64,000 bases of DNA from Metaphire vulgaris (lineage: Eukaryota > Annelida > Clitellata > Crassiclitellata > Megascolecidae), in the NCBI GenBank assembly GCA_018105865.1, contig CM030848.1:2383001-2447000 (forward strand), in the 5' to 3' direction. How positions within the stretch are numbered: the stretch's first letter is position 1; every line of letters starts with the position of its first letter. The notes below the pieces were generated by a model. The model searched no databases and was not told where the DNA came from. It saw only the letters and a program-made list of their open reading frames with translations. A program made the translations under genes and the position numbers. Shown piece after piece: positions 32,651 to 45,600 of the stretch.

Positions 32651-32778
32651 GGATTTAGGACATTGAAATTGTCCTTAATCTGTTAAGAAAACTTAGAAAA
32701 TAAATTTGATGTAAACCAGTGTAATCATATGAGCTTCACGGATTTAATGGCCAATAACCTTAATAAATTATATTCATA

Positions 32779-34470
32779 CTAGAAAGATGCTCGCTTCGCT
32801 CGCGCTCGCTTCGCTCGCAGTGCAGGATAATACTAAAACCCAATCATTGAATTCATGCTGCTGAACAACGTTTCAATGACGTACATACGCCACGTAGCCA
32901 AGCTCTGACGCTGCAACGTACGCTTCGTCAAACGCTTCGCGTGGCCGTTCGCTTCGCGTGGCCGTTCGCTTCGCGTGGCCGTTCGCTTCGCGAGTTGTAG
33001 GCCTACACCAGGGGTGCACAACCACTGGCCCGCGGGCCAAATCCGGCCCGCCGAAGGGTTTTTTCTGGCCCGCGGGACAATTTCAAGCAACACAGAAAAT
33101 CGGCCCGCCACAGGGTTCTGTCCGGCCCGCGGTGCAATTTCGAATAACAGAAAACTGGCCCGAGAACAGTAATTTTGGTATAGAAATTAGGTATCTGCTG
33201 ACTGAACTATTGATATATGTTGGGCTACTTACAAATGTGCGACCTATAACAACGTGACACAGAAACGGCGATAATAAACTACTTTGATAACGTGCTTCAT
33301 ACGTTTAAATTGTCACTGCAGTAAGTCTAGAATACAGTGTCTAAATTCGAAACTAAAAAACGCAAGACTGATGCAGAACAGCGACATTTCAGTAAGGAAT
33401 GGACACGTCTGTATTTTATGGACACGTTTAATGGCAAATCAGTGTGTTTAATTTGCCGTGAATCACTTAGCGTTTAATATGAAAGAGTATAACTGCCGAC
33501 GACACCACGAAACGAAACATGCCGCTGCTTATGATGAACTGCAGGGTGAGTTGTGGGAACAGAAAATTGAACTGTTAAAGAAGACTGTCAACCGAACAGA
33601 GTTTTTTCACAAGGAAGTCGCAAGAATCAAAGTGTCTTACACGGGCCAGCTGCGAAGTGGCCCAGCTAATTGCAAGGTCATCACGGCCTTTCGCAGATGG
33701 AGATTTTGTTAGAGATTGTCTCCTAAGCATCTGCACTGAAATTTGCCCAGAAAACGCCAGCCTTTTCAGTAAAGTTCCATTGTCAAGAATGACAATTCAA
33801 CCCCGAGTCGAGGACCTTGCAACAGACGTTTACTGAGCAGTTGATTGGCAGATTAGCTAGGTGCACATATTTTTCAGTAGCTTTGGATGAGAGCACAGAT
33901 AACACTGATACTGCACAGCTCTTAGTTTATGTGCGGCAGAATTAGATTGTGCAGACTGAGGAATTACTGTTTGTGTTATAGAAGGTAGTAAGTAAAAAAA
34001 CTGGTGTTTTATGAAGCATTACCGGTAGTTCATTATAGCATTTATTAAAGTTAATTTTGCTTGATTTGCTGATTTATATAAATATTATGGTTATATACAA
34101 TATATTTTATATAAAACATGCATTTTCGAAATTCTGGCCCGCGAGTACTCTGGGAATGTTAAATTTGGCCCTCGGCCTAAAAAGGTTGTGCACCCCTGGC
34201 CTACACAGTATGACGCTGCAACGTACGCTTCGTCAAACGCTTCGCGTGGCCGTTCGCTTCGCGTCGCCGTTCGCTTCGCGTCGCATTTCGCTTCGCGAAG
34301 CCTAAGATTCCAGAACGACCAATCAGAACGCTCACCCAGCCAACCAATCAGAACGCTTGAAGGTAACGAATGAGAACGTCACACAGCCAACCAATCAGAA
34401 CGCTCACACAGCCAACCAATCAGAACGCTTGAAGGTAACAGACATACAGAGCAAGGATCTTAACATTATA
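32779..34470 (-). mobile_element. Helitron-like element with GCGAGCGAAGCGAGC hairpin (first of two)
   Basis: The minus-strand 3' end is a palindromic GCGAGCGAAGCGAGC pair, a short spacer ATCTTT, then CTAG at 32779-32782 followed by T. The 5' end is taken at TATAATGTTAAGATCC (34470). Body holds repeats of GTGGCCGTTCGCTTCGC. A hAT element is inserted at 33009-34198. Confidence 0.55.
33009..34198 (+). pseudogene. hAT transposon with decayed transposase
   Basis: TIRs CAGGGGTGCACAACC and GGTTGTGCACCCCTG. Perfect 8-bp target duplications GCCTACAC at 33001-33008 and 34199-34206. Inside, plus-strand pieces in several frames resemble a GTF2IRD2/ZBED-type hAT transposase: FSKEWTRLYFMDTFNGKSVC around 33390-33450, ELLKKTVNRTEFF around 33570, and a degraded DESTD-like catalytic region (TTGGATGAGAGCACAGAT) at 33883. 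Several stops and frameshifts. Confidence 0.85.
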
Positions 34471-34861
34471 CTAAAAAATGCTCGCTTCGCTCGAACTCGC
34501 TTCTCCCTTCGCTCGCAGTGCAGGCTCGCTTCGTTCGAGGCAACGAATATTCCAACAAACAAATTAAACATCAACTGCTTACACAAATCGGGCCTAAATG
34601 TGCTCTATAAAATTAGCCTTAAGCGAAGCGTAACCGCGTCTTTCTAACGTTTATAACCGCTGAGATATAGGTGCTATACGAAGCTCCTATTCACCATTCG
34701 GGATGCACAAATATGCATGCATTTAATTTAACTAATAATCGATGAATAATTAATTCCTTTGCAAGAAACCCGGGGATAAAAATTTCAGGAATCGATAGAA
34801 ACGTAAGGAATTATAAAAAGGGACCTTTAAAGTTTAAAGTACTAAACGGAACATTTGAAAC

Positions 34862-35080
34862 TCATAATGCTAATCTATAGGGCATGACGTTGCACATTTG
34901 CGTCAAATTGCGGTAGATTTCCGTAGCTAAGCAAAATCTCATAATGTTAATCTATAGGGCATGACGTTGCACATTTGCATAAAATTTCGGTAAATTTCCG
35001 TAGCTATACAAAAATCTCATAATGCTAATCTATATATAGGGCATGACGTTGCACATTTGCGTCAAATTGCGGTAGATTTC
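34862..35080. repeat. Three tandem copies of a roughly 75-bp unit
   Basis: Each copy has CATAATGCTAATCTATA (or GTTAATC), GGGCATGACGTTGCACATTT and GGTAGATTTC. Confidence 0.88.
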
Positions 35081-35439
35081 GGGAGGGGAAGGGGGGTATA
35101 TTCGGAAGGCACACAGCCAAGCTCAACCAAAGGGATGGTTGGTTGGGAGATGGATGGGGAGAGGGGTGAAGAGGGATGGGGAGAGGGGTGGAGGGAAGGG
35201 GTTGGGGAGGTTGGGAGGGAAGGGGTTGGGAAGAGGGGTGGAGGAAGGGGTTGGGAGAGGGTTTGGGGTTGAGAGGGGAGGAAGGGGGTTGGGAGAGGGA
35301 GGGGATGGAAAGAGGGTGGGGGGGGGGAAGGAGGTGGGGAGGGGAGGGGTTTGTTTGAGAGAGGGATGGGGAGAGGGAAAGGGAACGGGGGTTTGAGCTG
35401 CAATTAATACGCTTCGAACGCTCCGTTGATTATATTATA

Positions 35440-35604
35440 CAGTTTTGATTAATAGACAATGGTTGTCAATGGCAACAGCGTCGTGCACAGCCAGGACAGA
35501 GGTTACGCAATTCGATTGTTACACAGTTTTGATTAAACAAAAATAACAATGGTTGTCAATGGCAACAGCCTCGTGCACAGCCCAGGACAGAGGTTACGCA
35601 TTCG
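35440..35604. repeat. Two tandem copies of an 80- to 85-bp unit
   Basis: Both hold ACAGTTTTGATTAA, AATGGTTGTCAATGGCAACA and GGACAGAGGTTACGCA. Confidence 0.85.
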
Positions 35605-35698
35605 ACTTCGCAACGTCGATTGGTGACCAATCAGAACGCTTGAAGGTAACAGACAAACTGGACAAACAGAGCAAGAATCTTAATATTATAAATGATCA

Positions 35699-35926
35699 CT
35701 GGCGTAGCCACGGGGGCACGGGGGTCTGGCTCCACTATTCGGATCGGAGACCGGTCGTGAGATTCGACAAAACCGGTGATTGGTGAATACGGGCTGTAAT
35801 AGAAGATCGAATGGAACGCATCAGATTTCAAGCGTGTGAGACGAAGATCTTTTTTGCCTCGTCAATACTTTTTTTGCTCGGAAATTTCAAAGCCCTCTCG
35901 TTTTTGAAATTCTGGCTACGTCACTG
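35699..35926. mobile_element. GTGGCGTAGC-type MITE
   Basis: Ends CACTGGCGTAGCCACG and CTGGCTACGTCACTG are inverted. Body has TTTTTTGCCTCGTCAAT and GACCGGTCGTGAGATTC as in the copy at 38094. No clear target duplication. Confidence 0.65.
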
Positions 35927-36921
35927 TTCATATCAATCGGGTGGAAAGAGCACCTCCGGCCGATCTTTCCCACTTTTCATTGAAGTTCTGGCTAAACGAG
36001 AAATAGTGGCAATGAAAATTAAATGTATTCCATCTATAAAACAGGCCCGTAGGAAGTGGGGGTGCAGCGGGTGCAGCCGCACACCTTGGAAAAATTTAGG
36101 GGGTGCAGCGCACCTTTTGAAAGAAGATGCGCTGCACCCCTGGCTGCACCCTCTGGAAAGAAGAAAAGATAAAGCTATGCAGACGACCTTTTTTGCTTGT
36201 CAATGTATTTGGAGGTTAAAAAAATTTAGCGACGACCTTTTTTTGCTTGTCAAAGGGTTTTTCAGAGACGATTTTTTTATCTTAAAAAAATCTGTAGACG
36301 ATTTTTTTATCTTAAAAAATCTGTAACCCTGCTGAATATTCGTTCCGACGTGCCTGCTATAAAATGTTACATGCGTAAAATTTTGTTTATAGCAGTACTT
36401 CTTAGAAAAGGCTACTTTCTCAGACTTCAGTAGTTCCTTCATAGGTTCTATGTCTTCCAATTTGAAAGAGTTTAAATTTTGACTCTCAGAAACATGACAA
36501 ACACATTTGCCTTGCAAAAGAGACGACATAGGTGGCTGAGTTCTACCAAAGCGATAATCATGGCCCGAAACACTGTCGAATGTCGAAAGATGAAAATCTC
36601 AAATTGACCAATCGCTGATGCCTATTGAGGGCGATCATTCGAAACACAGTCAGAATCTGAGCTCACTATTGGTCAATTTGAGCCTTCAACCTCCGTTCTC
36701 ATCTCATATTTTGGCCCTGAATACCTATGTAATTAGATCTACTTGAAACGAATGATTTGGTCGACTTAATATGAAACTACGGTAATATAAAACATTATGA
36801 AACTATTCGAATCCGCTGTAATAATATGTTTGAATTCAATTTGTTCCTTCGCAGTGACATTGATTTGATTTCATTTTCCACTTCAACGTTCAACATTTTC
36901 ATTTGTAAGATCTGGCAAAAT
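35927..36921. other. Region 3' of gene B, mobile-element debris
   Basis: 36040-36330 is a MITE-like body with repeated GACGACCTTTTTTTGCTTGTC and GACGATTTTTTTATCTTAAA. The 3' UTR of gene B should begin at 36921 going left. I saw no convincing AATAAA on the minus strand near it. Confidence 0.4.
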
Positions 36922-37049
36922 CTATTTGGACTTGTCAGGAGGAAGTGGCAAACGGTTGGATGCATTCAACTGAGTATAGGCGACTTCATAGTCCGTCATC
37001 TCGATGTCCAGCGTTTCATAGATTTTCGTATTGTCAGGATCCGCAACGC
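36922..37049 (-). CDS. Gene B last exon: cytoplasmic tail with ITAM-like motif
   Basis: 128 nt to stop TAG at 36922-36924. The tail reads [18 protein letters not shown] followed directly by AYTQL and later [13 protein letters not shown] and YTQL are spaced by ten residues, within the YxxL-x(6-12)-YxxL range of ITAMs. VAYTQL also fits the ITIM pattern [IVLS]-x-Y-x-x-[ILV]. A third tyrosine lies between. Acceptor AG before 37049; an alternative AG six bases upstream would add two residues in frame. Function in signalling is an inference from the motif only. Confidence 0.75.
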
Positions 37050-40000
37050 CTGCTCCTATTAAACGTTTTAAAAAGTCATGATACTACAGCGTATTACGAA
37101 TGATTACATAGTTATGAGAGACGTATTACGAAACAACACCAGCACTGTCATATGCCAAAGACATACAATAGTGAGAGCTCATGTGGTAGAATCTAGAATT
37201 TTAGTCAATAATTCAAACACAAATTTAAGCATTTTGAAAGAAGATTGAGGTTTGCTGATATTTGAAAAGTTTAGTAATCTTGGTTATCTGGTGGTGGTAA
37301 ATTTTTGTTAGAACAGGGAGGCATAAACAGCATTTTTTAGTGCAAGAGTGGTGGACAGATGGAATGAACTGGATGAGGGGATAGTAACGGCTACAACTGT
37401 AAACGAGTTTCAAAATAAAGCTCAGTAGTTTAGGATATTAGATTGGACGGGAACAACAGTGATTCTCACACCGGGCAGTCCCTACTGAACCACTTTAAAC
37501 CTTGTTATATTATATTATATTATTATAACTAACTGTTTTATTCATGATGGCAGTTGGCAAAGTCGAATACTAATATTGAAACTTGAGAAATGGTGCTATT
37601 AATACTCATACTTGAAGATTCTGTGTCTTGTGGTTGATTACTTTGGCTTCGTCTGAAATATAGTAAATGACATACAGTAAGATCAGGCTACAAAACAATA
37701 GTTCCAGCAATAGGCATACGCTGTAGTTAACTACAGTTAGGCCCTCTGTGTGTGTATGTGGTGTGTGTGTGTGCGTGTGTGAAAGCACTAGTAGTCTATC
37801 CATGTAATTGATGTCAACGAAGGCAGGCATCTTAAAATGGAAACATAGCTTACATATTACCGCTATTAGACGTGGGAAAATGAAGTTGCAAGCGCACGCG
37901 AAACAACGGTCACTGATTTGAATAGGAAAGCGGTGCTACCAAATAGCATAAACAATGTTACTGGACTAGGAGACGAAAGTAGGCTAAATGTGAAGAAAAC
38001 GTTTTAAACTGGAATAAAAGTCTTCTTTGTACATTGCGCATGAAATAAACGGCATCTTCTTTCGAATAGATTATATAAATGTAAAGTGTAGATAAGTGGC
38101 GTAGCTAGGATTCCAGAATAGGGGACTTCAACATTTTCCAGCCCAAAAGTCTTGACAAGCAAAAAAGAAAAAAGATCGTCGCCTCAAATGCTTTAAAATC
38201 TGCTACCTAGCGCATTTTCTTCGACTTAATACTACCCCTACCCTTCCAAGCTATTCAACGCTTCTGGGCGAGTCTCACGACCGGTCCCGATCTGAAAAAG
38301 GAGGGGCCACCCCTCCACGTGGCTACGCCAATGGTGCACATAAATAAGTAGCTAATGCTTTCAAACTTGAACGTCTACATTTTGCGCAAAATTATTTCCT
38401 TACTTATCAAACGTTTTGTGCAAGCATAGTAATTAGACACATTGAAAGCCGCTTTACGTTTCAGAAGCAGATAAATAGATTTACATTCACTATAGATAGA
38501 CGATCAGAATACTCTAGCCTATTAAAGGTAGGTAGGTCCCGGACTCGAGTCCGAGCGTTGGGTTCCGGCGCTTATCTCCAGTCTAGGCAATCAGCGACGT
38601 AGGTGGTATAATCCATTAATCTGGGGTAAGTTGCCATTACTTTCCCCAGACCCACGTTTTACCTCGCAATTTAACGCTGCTCCTCATTTTACCACCGCCC
38701 ACTAGCGAGTAAGGCTGAGTTGAACTTAGGGCTTCTGCGGGAATTGAACCCGCGACCTTCTGCTCCATCGTCCAGCGTTGTTACCACTCTTCTAACTTCC
38801 CGCCCCAGCCTATTTGAAAATGCAAATTAATTTAACCTCTTCCAGGAGAATACAAAGAGGAAAACTGCTGTTCCAAGAATCACCACACAGAATCCGACCA
38901 TTGGGCCTACAATGATTCCAATTCGATGGTCTGATTGTGTTGCTGCACCTGCAGAACAAAGACATAATAAATAAAACACACTTTCTAACAATTGTTCTGC
39001 ACTGCAATTGACTTTTACCAATAATTCTGATTTTCCCAAATGATGGCCGTTATATGAGCTTAGAATTTATAGCAACTGTAATGTGGAAATGAGTCGCCGA
39101 GGGCGTCAAATTTGCAAGGGATGTGTAAAGTTGATCGTCATATCTTAGTCGTTATCAAAAACGAGCGTTTTAAGCACATGGCGAAATCACTCACAATAGA
39201 TTAAACTTGATCGCGGTGTTACTCTACTATGTGAACTTGAACATTAGACTCACAATTGCATCTCATAGAGTTCGCATTAGATTTGTCCTCAGACAAAAGC
39301 TGCGAACTTGTAAGAAATTTCTGTTTCACAATAAACCATCATCTAAGCTTTTGCACCTCCCTAACCCTAACCCTAATCCAAGCATGTCGTTTCGCTGAGA
39401 TACGTGAATCCGCTCTTGCAACGCATGTGTATACGTTCCATTCGTGTTGATGCAATCGGTCGACACCAAATCGCACTTTGATTCGCCACTTATGCACTCG
39501 TCTATATTTTAAAATGGAGCAACATTTTGATGGATTTTCGAGCAAATAGATATTTGATTTTTGAGCCCATAGCTAGAGTTTTTCAGACTCCAGGCCTTTG
39601 AGGAGGAAGTGACTTGGCTAGAGGGGAAGAGACATTGTTCAATGCTCAGTGTCCAGAATTTTAAAGGAGGGAAATTTTGAGATTTCCGAGGAAAATCTTC
39701 CTCTAATAGGCCAAATTGAAACACGCTAATAATGATAAGAAATTAAGTTTGATGCCGCAATGAAATTAGTCTTAGCAAAATGCCAAGTGCAAGTCTTTAT
39801 CGCAAATATAAGATAAACGATGATTCTGTTTTGCGGTAGAGATAAACTGTCTGGTTAAAAGAAAAAAACGAAAATCTTTTCTAATTTCAACGGATAAAAA
39901 CCAACTGTCACTATAATGTACTATCTTTCTGTGCCGTTAATATATTACGCATGTGAGTGAAGCTATTTCCAGGATATTTTAATTGACTTCCAAAGTGTAT

Positions 40001-42549
40001 ATGTTACAGTCAAAGTGTGAAATCAGGCAATGTTGACATTGCCTGAAATTTTTAGGCAATGTCGACATATGCCGACATTTACCTGCTGCTATTCCATCAC
40101 AGATAAAGATTTCAGGCAAAGTGTGCAGAAAATCTGAGCAAATTTCAGGCATTGTTAAACAATGCCTAACGATTTCAGTCAATGTTAACATTGCCCGAGT
40201 GAAACGGCTTATGTCTTCATTTATAGACTTCCCTATATTTAGATATTACTATGATTTATATTAAGTATTGCTGTTATTTTTTGGCAGACTGTTAATGTTG
40301 AAGCGCTACTGGATATTTCGGGAGGTTCTCGCGGAACCCCGCCATATTCTCCACGGACCCATTTCAGTCCGCGGACCAGTTTGGGAACCGCTGGAGCAGG
40401 AGACTAGTATTTAAGATTTTTCATTAAGACATGTCGATTAAATTTTGGATGGAATCATTATTATGAATGCATCGTGATCACTCATGATTGTTTTCTATGG
40501 TTTACACAGCCTTGCTGTACAGTTGTCGGCAGGGTTATTTGTAGGATTATCAATTTGGGGGTGTCGGTCCCTGCTGAAAAGTCTGACAGGCAAAAAGGTC
40601 ATCCCGCCTCCACCGATTTACTCTTGTCCCTACCTAAAATATTATGACAAGCCGTGGCTATTCTAGCCATGCACCTAGACATTGGGGGAGTTTAAAATTT
40701 TGGGGAACAGACATTGGGGAGGTCATACTACTTGCCAAAATGTCCAAAAAATCTGGGGAAATTTAAAACTTGGAGGGGGGCAATTCCCCCCAGGAAAGGC
40801 CTAGAATAAACACTGCTGACAAGCAAAAAATGTCATCCATGGCTCATTTGGGGGCAGGTGGCGGTCTCGAATTGTGGGGGTGTTGGTCATCCCTGGCTTC
40901 GGTTGGGGGTGGCGGTCCCAAATTGAGGGAGTGATGTTGGGGGGAGCTAAAATATCCCTGGTTGCCGGGATCCAAGGGTAGGAATCCGTAAATTTACGGA
41001 AAAGTTCCGGCAGCAAACTTGCCGGAACGTTCCGTACTTTTTCCGTTAATCAACGGAAATTTCCGAAGCTAATATTAACGGAAAGTTCCGTAAAAGATAC
41101 GGAAAGTTCCGCAAGTTTGCTGCCCGAACTTGTCCGTTCTATGCAGGAAAATTTTTAACAGTGTGATGTCATATGAATTTTAAATTTTATAATGAGAAAA
41201 GAACTGCTTCTAAACTCCTAATTAAAATAGCTATGCCGGATGTTTGCTTAACTTAGCGCTTATTAATCGTACTAGTGTTCATAAAATGTGATCAGATTTC
41301 GTTAAAATCCTAACAAATCTAGGCTACTAGTAATATATATATATATATATATATATACACCTTGGTACACTTGTGCAGTGTACACTTTAGTAGCTACCTG
41401 AGCAAAATGTCGAATTCGTCTGTTTGTAGCCAGTCATGCATGAACAACTATAGCTACCAACTGTGTTGACGCACGTGCCCGTTGCAGGATTGCATTCTGA
41501 TTGACCGACGGAGGCACATTCGTCGACGTCTGCAGTCAAAAATTAGTCTATTTGCAAGTAACATATTCTCAGATAGGGTTTAATTTTAAGTAATTGAAGC
41601 AAAACTATGTACAGAAATTTTTAGTTAATGAGTATATTCATGATTCATATATTTTTTGGAAATTATATTCGCCTGCAGAATATGATTAGATAGACAAATA
41701 CATCATGTGTTGTAGATGTCGTGACCATATCTCCTCATTCTCCTGCTAATAACCTATGCACGACGTTGAATTCAATTGTCTGTAGCTGTTCCTGCATTTT
41801 TAAAATTATTTTAGATATATCTTCTAATCCAAAGAAACGATGCATACCTCTGCATGGCCGAAATCTTAAATTCCAGAAATTTTCGTAACCGCATTATCAA
41901 CCATTTCTAAACTTGGGCATCTTACCCAAGCACGTCGTTTTGTTGAGATACGTGAATCCGTTTTTGCAAAGGCATGTGTAGTTGCCACCAATTATGTTGA
42001 TGCAATCGGTCGACATCAGATCGCATTCCGATTCACCACTGATGCACTCGTTTATACCTGTAATAGGACAAATGCTTCGCTTAATCTAAGAGCTATCATA
42101 GCTATTTATATACCAGCAGGTTTTCGAGAAATTAGCATCGCGTAAATTATTTTTAAAATGTATTTGATTGGTTGAATGTCAAATCATTGTCAGTCACGAG
42201 TCAAAGGAACGGATGAGATGACAAATGTTTGAGAACTGTAACTTGACCCCATAGTTTATCTAATAGGTTCAATCACAGAGCATTTAATTCATCAAGTATG
42301 AAGGATACCTGAACAAAAGGTGTCGTTTGCACTATTATATCCAGCGTTGCAAGCACAATGGTAACTGCCGACGCTATTAATGCAAATAGCGTTTGGATTG
42401 TCGCAAAGTCCTTCTTTTTCACATTCATCCACATCTAAAATGTGAATCACTCTTAATTAATAAGCCTTCAATTAATGGCCCTTATAAGAAACATCTGCCA
42501 ACCTAACCTTAGATTGAAAAGAGGTTGTCAGGCCGCGCAAATAAATGCC

Positions 42550-42611
<62 letters not shown>

Positions 42612-45600
42612 GCTCTCCATAAAGTACGTCACGCTATATTTGGTCATTTTGAGTCCTTTCCTCTGGCACAAACTGTCACAAATCTCTAATCCTTTTAAAG
42701 CGTTATCTATAAATTACGTTATGCAGTTTTTCGTTTAATTTTCTGCAGCAAAACAAATATTTAACTTTCGACGATGATAACGAATATAACTGAGACCTCA
42801 AATTTCATGTATCTCGGGCAAACATTTTTATTGGGCAATATTTGAAACGTCTTTTTCCTACATCACCAATCAGGTATATTTAAGGTTTCATTTATACTGA
42901 AAGGATGACGTCGCGCTGGTCCTTGCCCCTACCTCGGTCACGAACTGTCACACTTTCTTAGACCCACACACTCCTCGAGCGTGACTTACTTTATGGGAAA
43001 AACTAATGAGGATTATTTCTGAAATTTGTTGGTATAATAATAATTTTTGCAATCAATCTATTGAATAAAAATACGATAAGATTGACTATAATTCAATTTC
43101 CGAGACCCTGCAATTCCTTCTTTGTAAAATAAAGAGAATTGGAATCTCTCTTTATCTCCTTGCGATTGTTGCATTATACTCGCTTAAGTTGCCGGTTGTA
43201 GGTTGTTTTTGTCCCAAGCGCCCCCAGTCGACTCGGCTGTGAATGAGCACATCGGGTGTTAACTCAAAGGAAGGAAAGAGGGCGAGGGAAAGACTTGGCA
43301 ATCGACTTGATGGCGGAATGAGAACCTGCTTATCCTTCGGTTCTCCGTATGGGTGCTGAGCCCATGGAGTGCGTCTTTTTAAGTTATCGTTAAGCTAGAA
43401 AATATGTTCTGTCGACGTGTCTCCAGACTCGTTGTGAAATTTGACAGAGATAGTCCGCAGATGAAGATATATAATCAAGTAGCCACACCTATTGCGGTAG
43501 CTGCAACTCTATTTATTGTATGAATTCGCTTTGAACAAGAAAACGTTTCTATTAGACCTATCTACTACAGGTAATGGTAGGTCCCGCACTCGAGTCCGAG
43601 CGTTAGGTTCCGGCGCTTATCTCCGGCCCAGAGGCGGATCTAGAGGGCAGGGTGGAGTACACATATGTCCCCGGGCGCCGAGGTGAGGGGACGCCTATAT
43701 CAGATATTTGGGTAAGTGAAATGCACAGTAAAGTACAAGAAACATGCACAATACTGTAAAAGAAACACGTGTGAGGACCTTTTTTGTTTGACAGCTATGC
43801 TAGGGGCGCCAACAGGGCCATATTAAGGCGGGGGCTGAGGGGCTGTAGCCCCCCGGCCCATCATGAATGTTCCAGCGCGTTCCCGGAGATTCTTCTACAG
43901 ATTTTCACCGCCAAAAATTTTTGTCTGGAGAAATTTTATAAGTGGAGCACCCGTCGTATCATTCACACAACACTTTATGGGAAAATCGACAGGAGAGACG
44001 TCCGCAGAACAGATTTCCTAATGAAAAGGCATCATTACCGGTGCATGATGCAAAAGTCAAATATTTGAAGCCTTTCTTGCACGAACAATTGTAACTGCCA
44101 GCTGTATTGACGCAGGTGGTTGTTCTCGCATCGCATTGAGAGTGTCCATTGGTGCATTCGTTTATATCTACAGGTCAAAATTACTACTTTTTAATGCGTT
44201 ATAACTTATAATATTATATTAATATCAACCTATGTAACCAAACAGAACTATGCCTTAACCTCTAAAATATTGTTCACTACTTTTTTCAAGACATCATACT
44301 ATCTCTGTTTTGCAAATATACAAATTGTTTAATTTATGGATCGATTTATTACTGATGCACTGACCATTATTTTTAATGTAAGCGCATACCATTTTGATTC
44401 CTTCTCTGATCTTTAAGATTGTATTTTGGTCAAACTACTGTAAGCTACCGCTCTGCAAAGACTCGTTTTGTGAGTTATGCTTGATATACTAGAGATTATT
44501 AATGCCCAATACTATTTTGCAAATTGACGAGTAAATAGTGTATTTTAATATTTTAGATAAACTTATATCTTCTAAAGAGAAGGCGACTACCTGTGCATTT
44601 TATTGATCTTAAATACACGTAGCCTACATGTTCCTAAATATTGCAACCCACAATAATTGATTGCATTCGACCAATATCTTGCAGATTATTGTGGATTGAA
44701 AGAGTTGCTCTGCGCACAAACAACAGACATCAACCTGTGCAAGACGTTGAAGTCATTGTTCTGTAGCCGTTTCTGCATTGACATTGATAGCTTCCAACTG
44801 TGTTGACGCAGGTGGTTGTTGTTCGCCCCCTGCCTTCCCTCGCTACGGCACTGTACTGAGACTGATGGACCAACATTCATTTTTTTAGGTATACGAGTAC
44901 CATTTTGATTCCTCCTCCGCTCTAAGGGTCAACACTTAGATCAAAACTTAGGACTGGGATTAGGATTAGGATTAGAACTTAGGATTAGCTGGCTCTCTGT
45001 AATGACTCGTTTTGTGAGTCATATTTTTTATGCTAGAGATGATTAATGCCCAATAATATTTTGCACTTGACGAGTAAATATTTGAATATTTTGGATACAT
45101 TGTGTAAAGGGAAGACGGCTACCTCTGCATGCCTCCACATATCTTGAATTCCTGTAATAATACTTGTAGCCGTTTCTGCATTGACATCGATAGCTTCCAT
45201 CTGTGTTGATGCAAGTGGTTGATGTGGAATCGCATGGAGATTGTCCATTGAAACATTCATCTATATCTAGAGGGAACACATTATATTTGGCCAATATGCC
45301 ATAGTGTTTAATAAATTTTGAACTGCATGAACTTGTTAGCAGAGTCTGAACATAGCACATTAATTAAAATTATTCATATATTTTCATGTTGATAAATTGT
45401 GCTGCTTGTAATAAAAGATTGCTTTCTGTCAATATCTTTAAGAAAGGCGAATGAAATAAATGCTGAGCAAAAATATTAGAGAACAACCTGTGCACGATGT
45501 TGAATTCATTGCTGTGTAACCGGCTTTGCATTGACATCGATAGCTTCCATCTGTGTTGACGCAGGTGGTTGTTGCCAAATTGCATTGAGATTGACCATGG

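Larger units (their letters stand above)
34471..35690 (-). mobile_element. Helitron-like element, second of two, head to tail
   Basis: Minus 5' end TATAATATTAAGATTC at 35690 matches that of its neighbour; 3' end GCGAGCATTTTTTAG at 34471. Contains CCAATCAGAACGC repeats, a three-copy tandem repeat, a G-rich array (35080-35390) and a two-copy repeat. 35393-35500 is shared with Helitron copies 1 and 2. Confidence 0.5.

Noticed and set aside
37612..37652. Reading through the GTATGAGT donor to an in-frame stop instead of splicing on
   Set aside because: Possible, and would give a short tail, but the donor is strong and the next exon joins in phase with a conserved-looking tail; kept as a minor alternative.
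38527..38804. tRNA gene
   Set aside because: A and B boxes are present but the cloverleaf is not intact and the sequence continues into a shared SINE body found in several copies.
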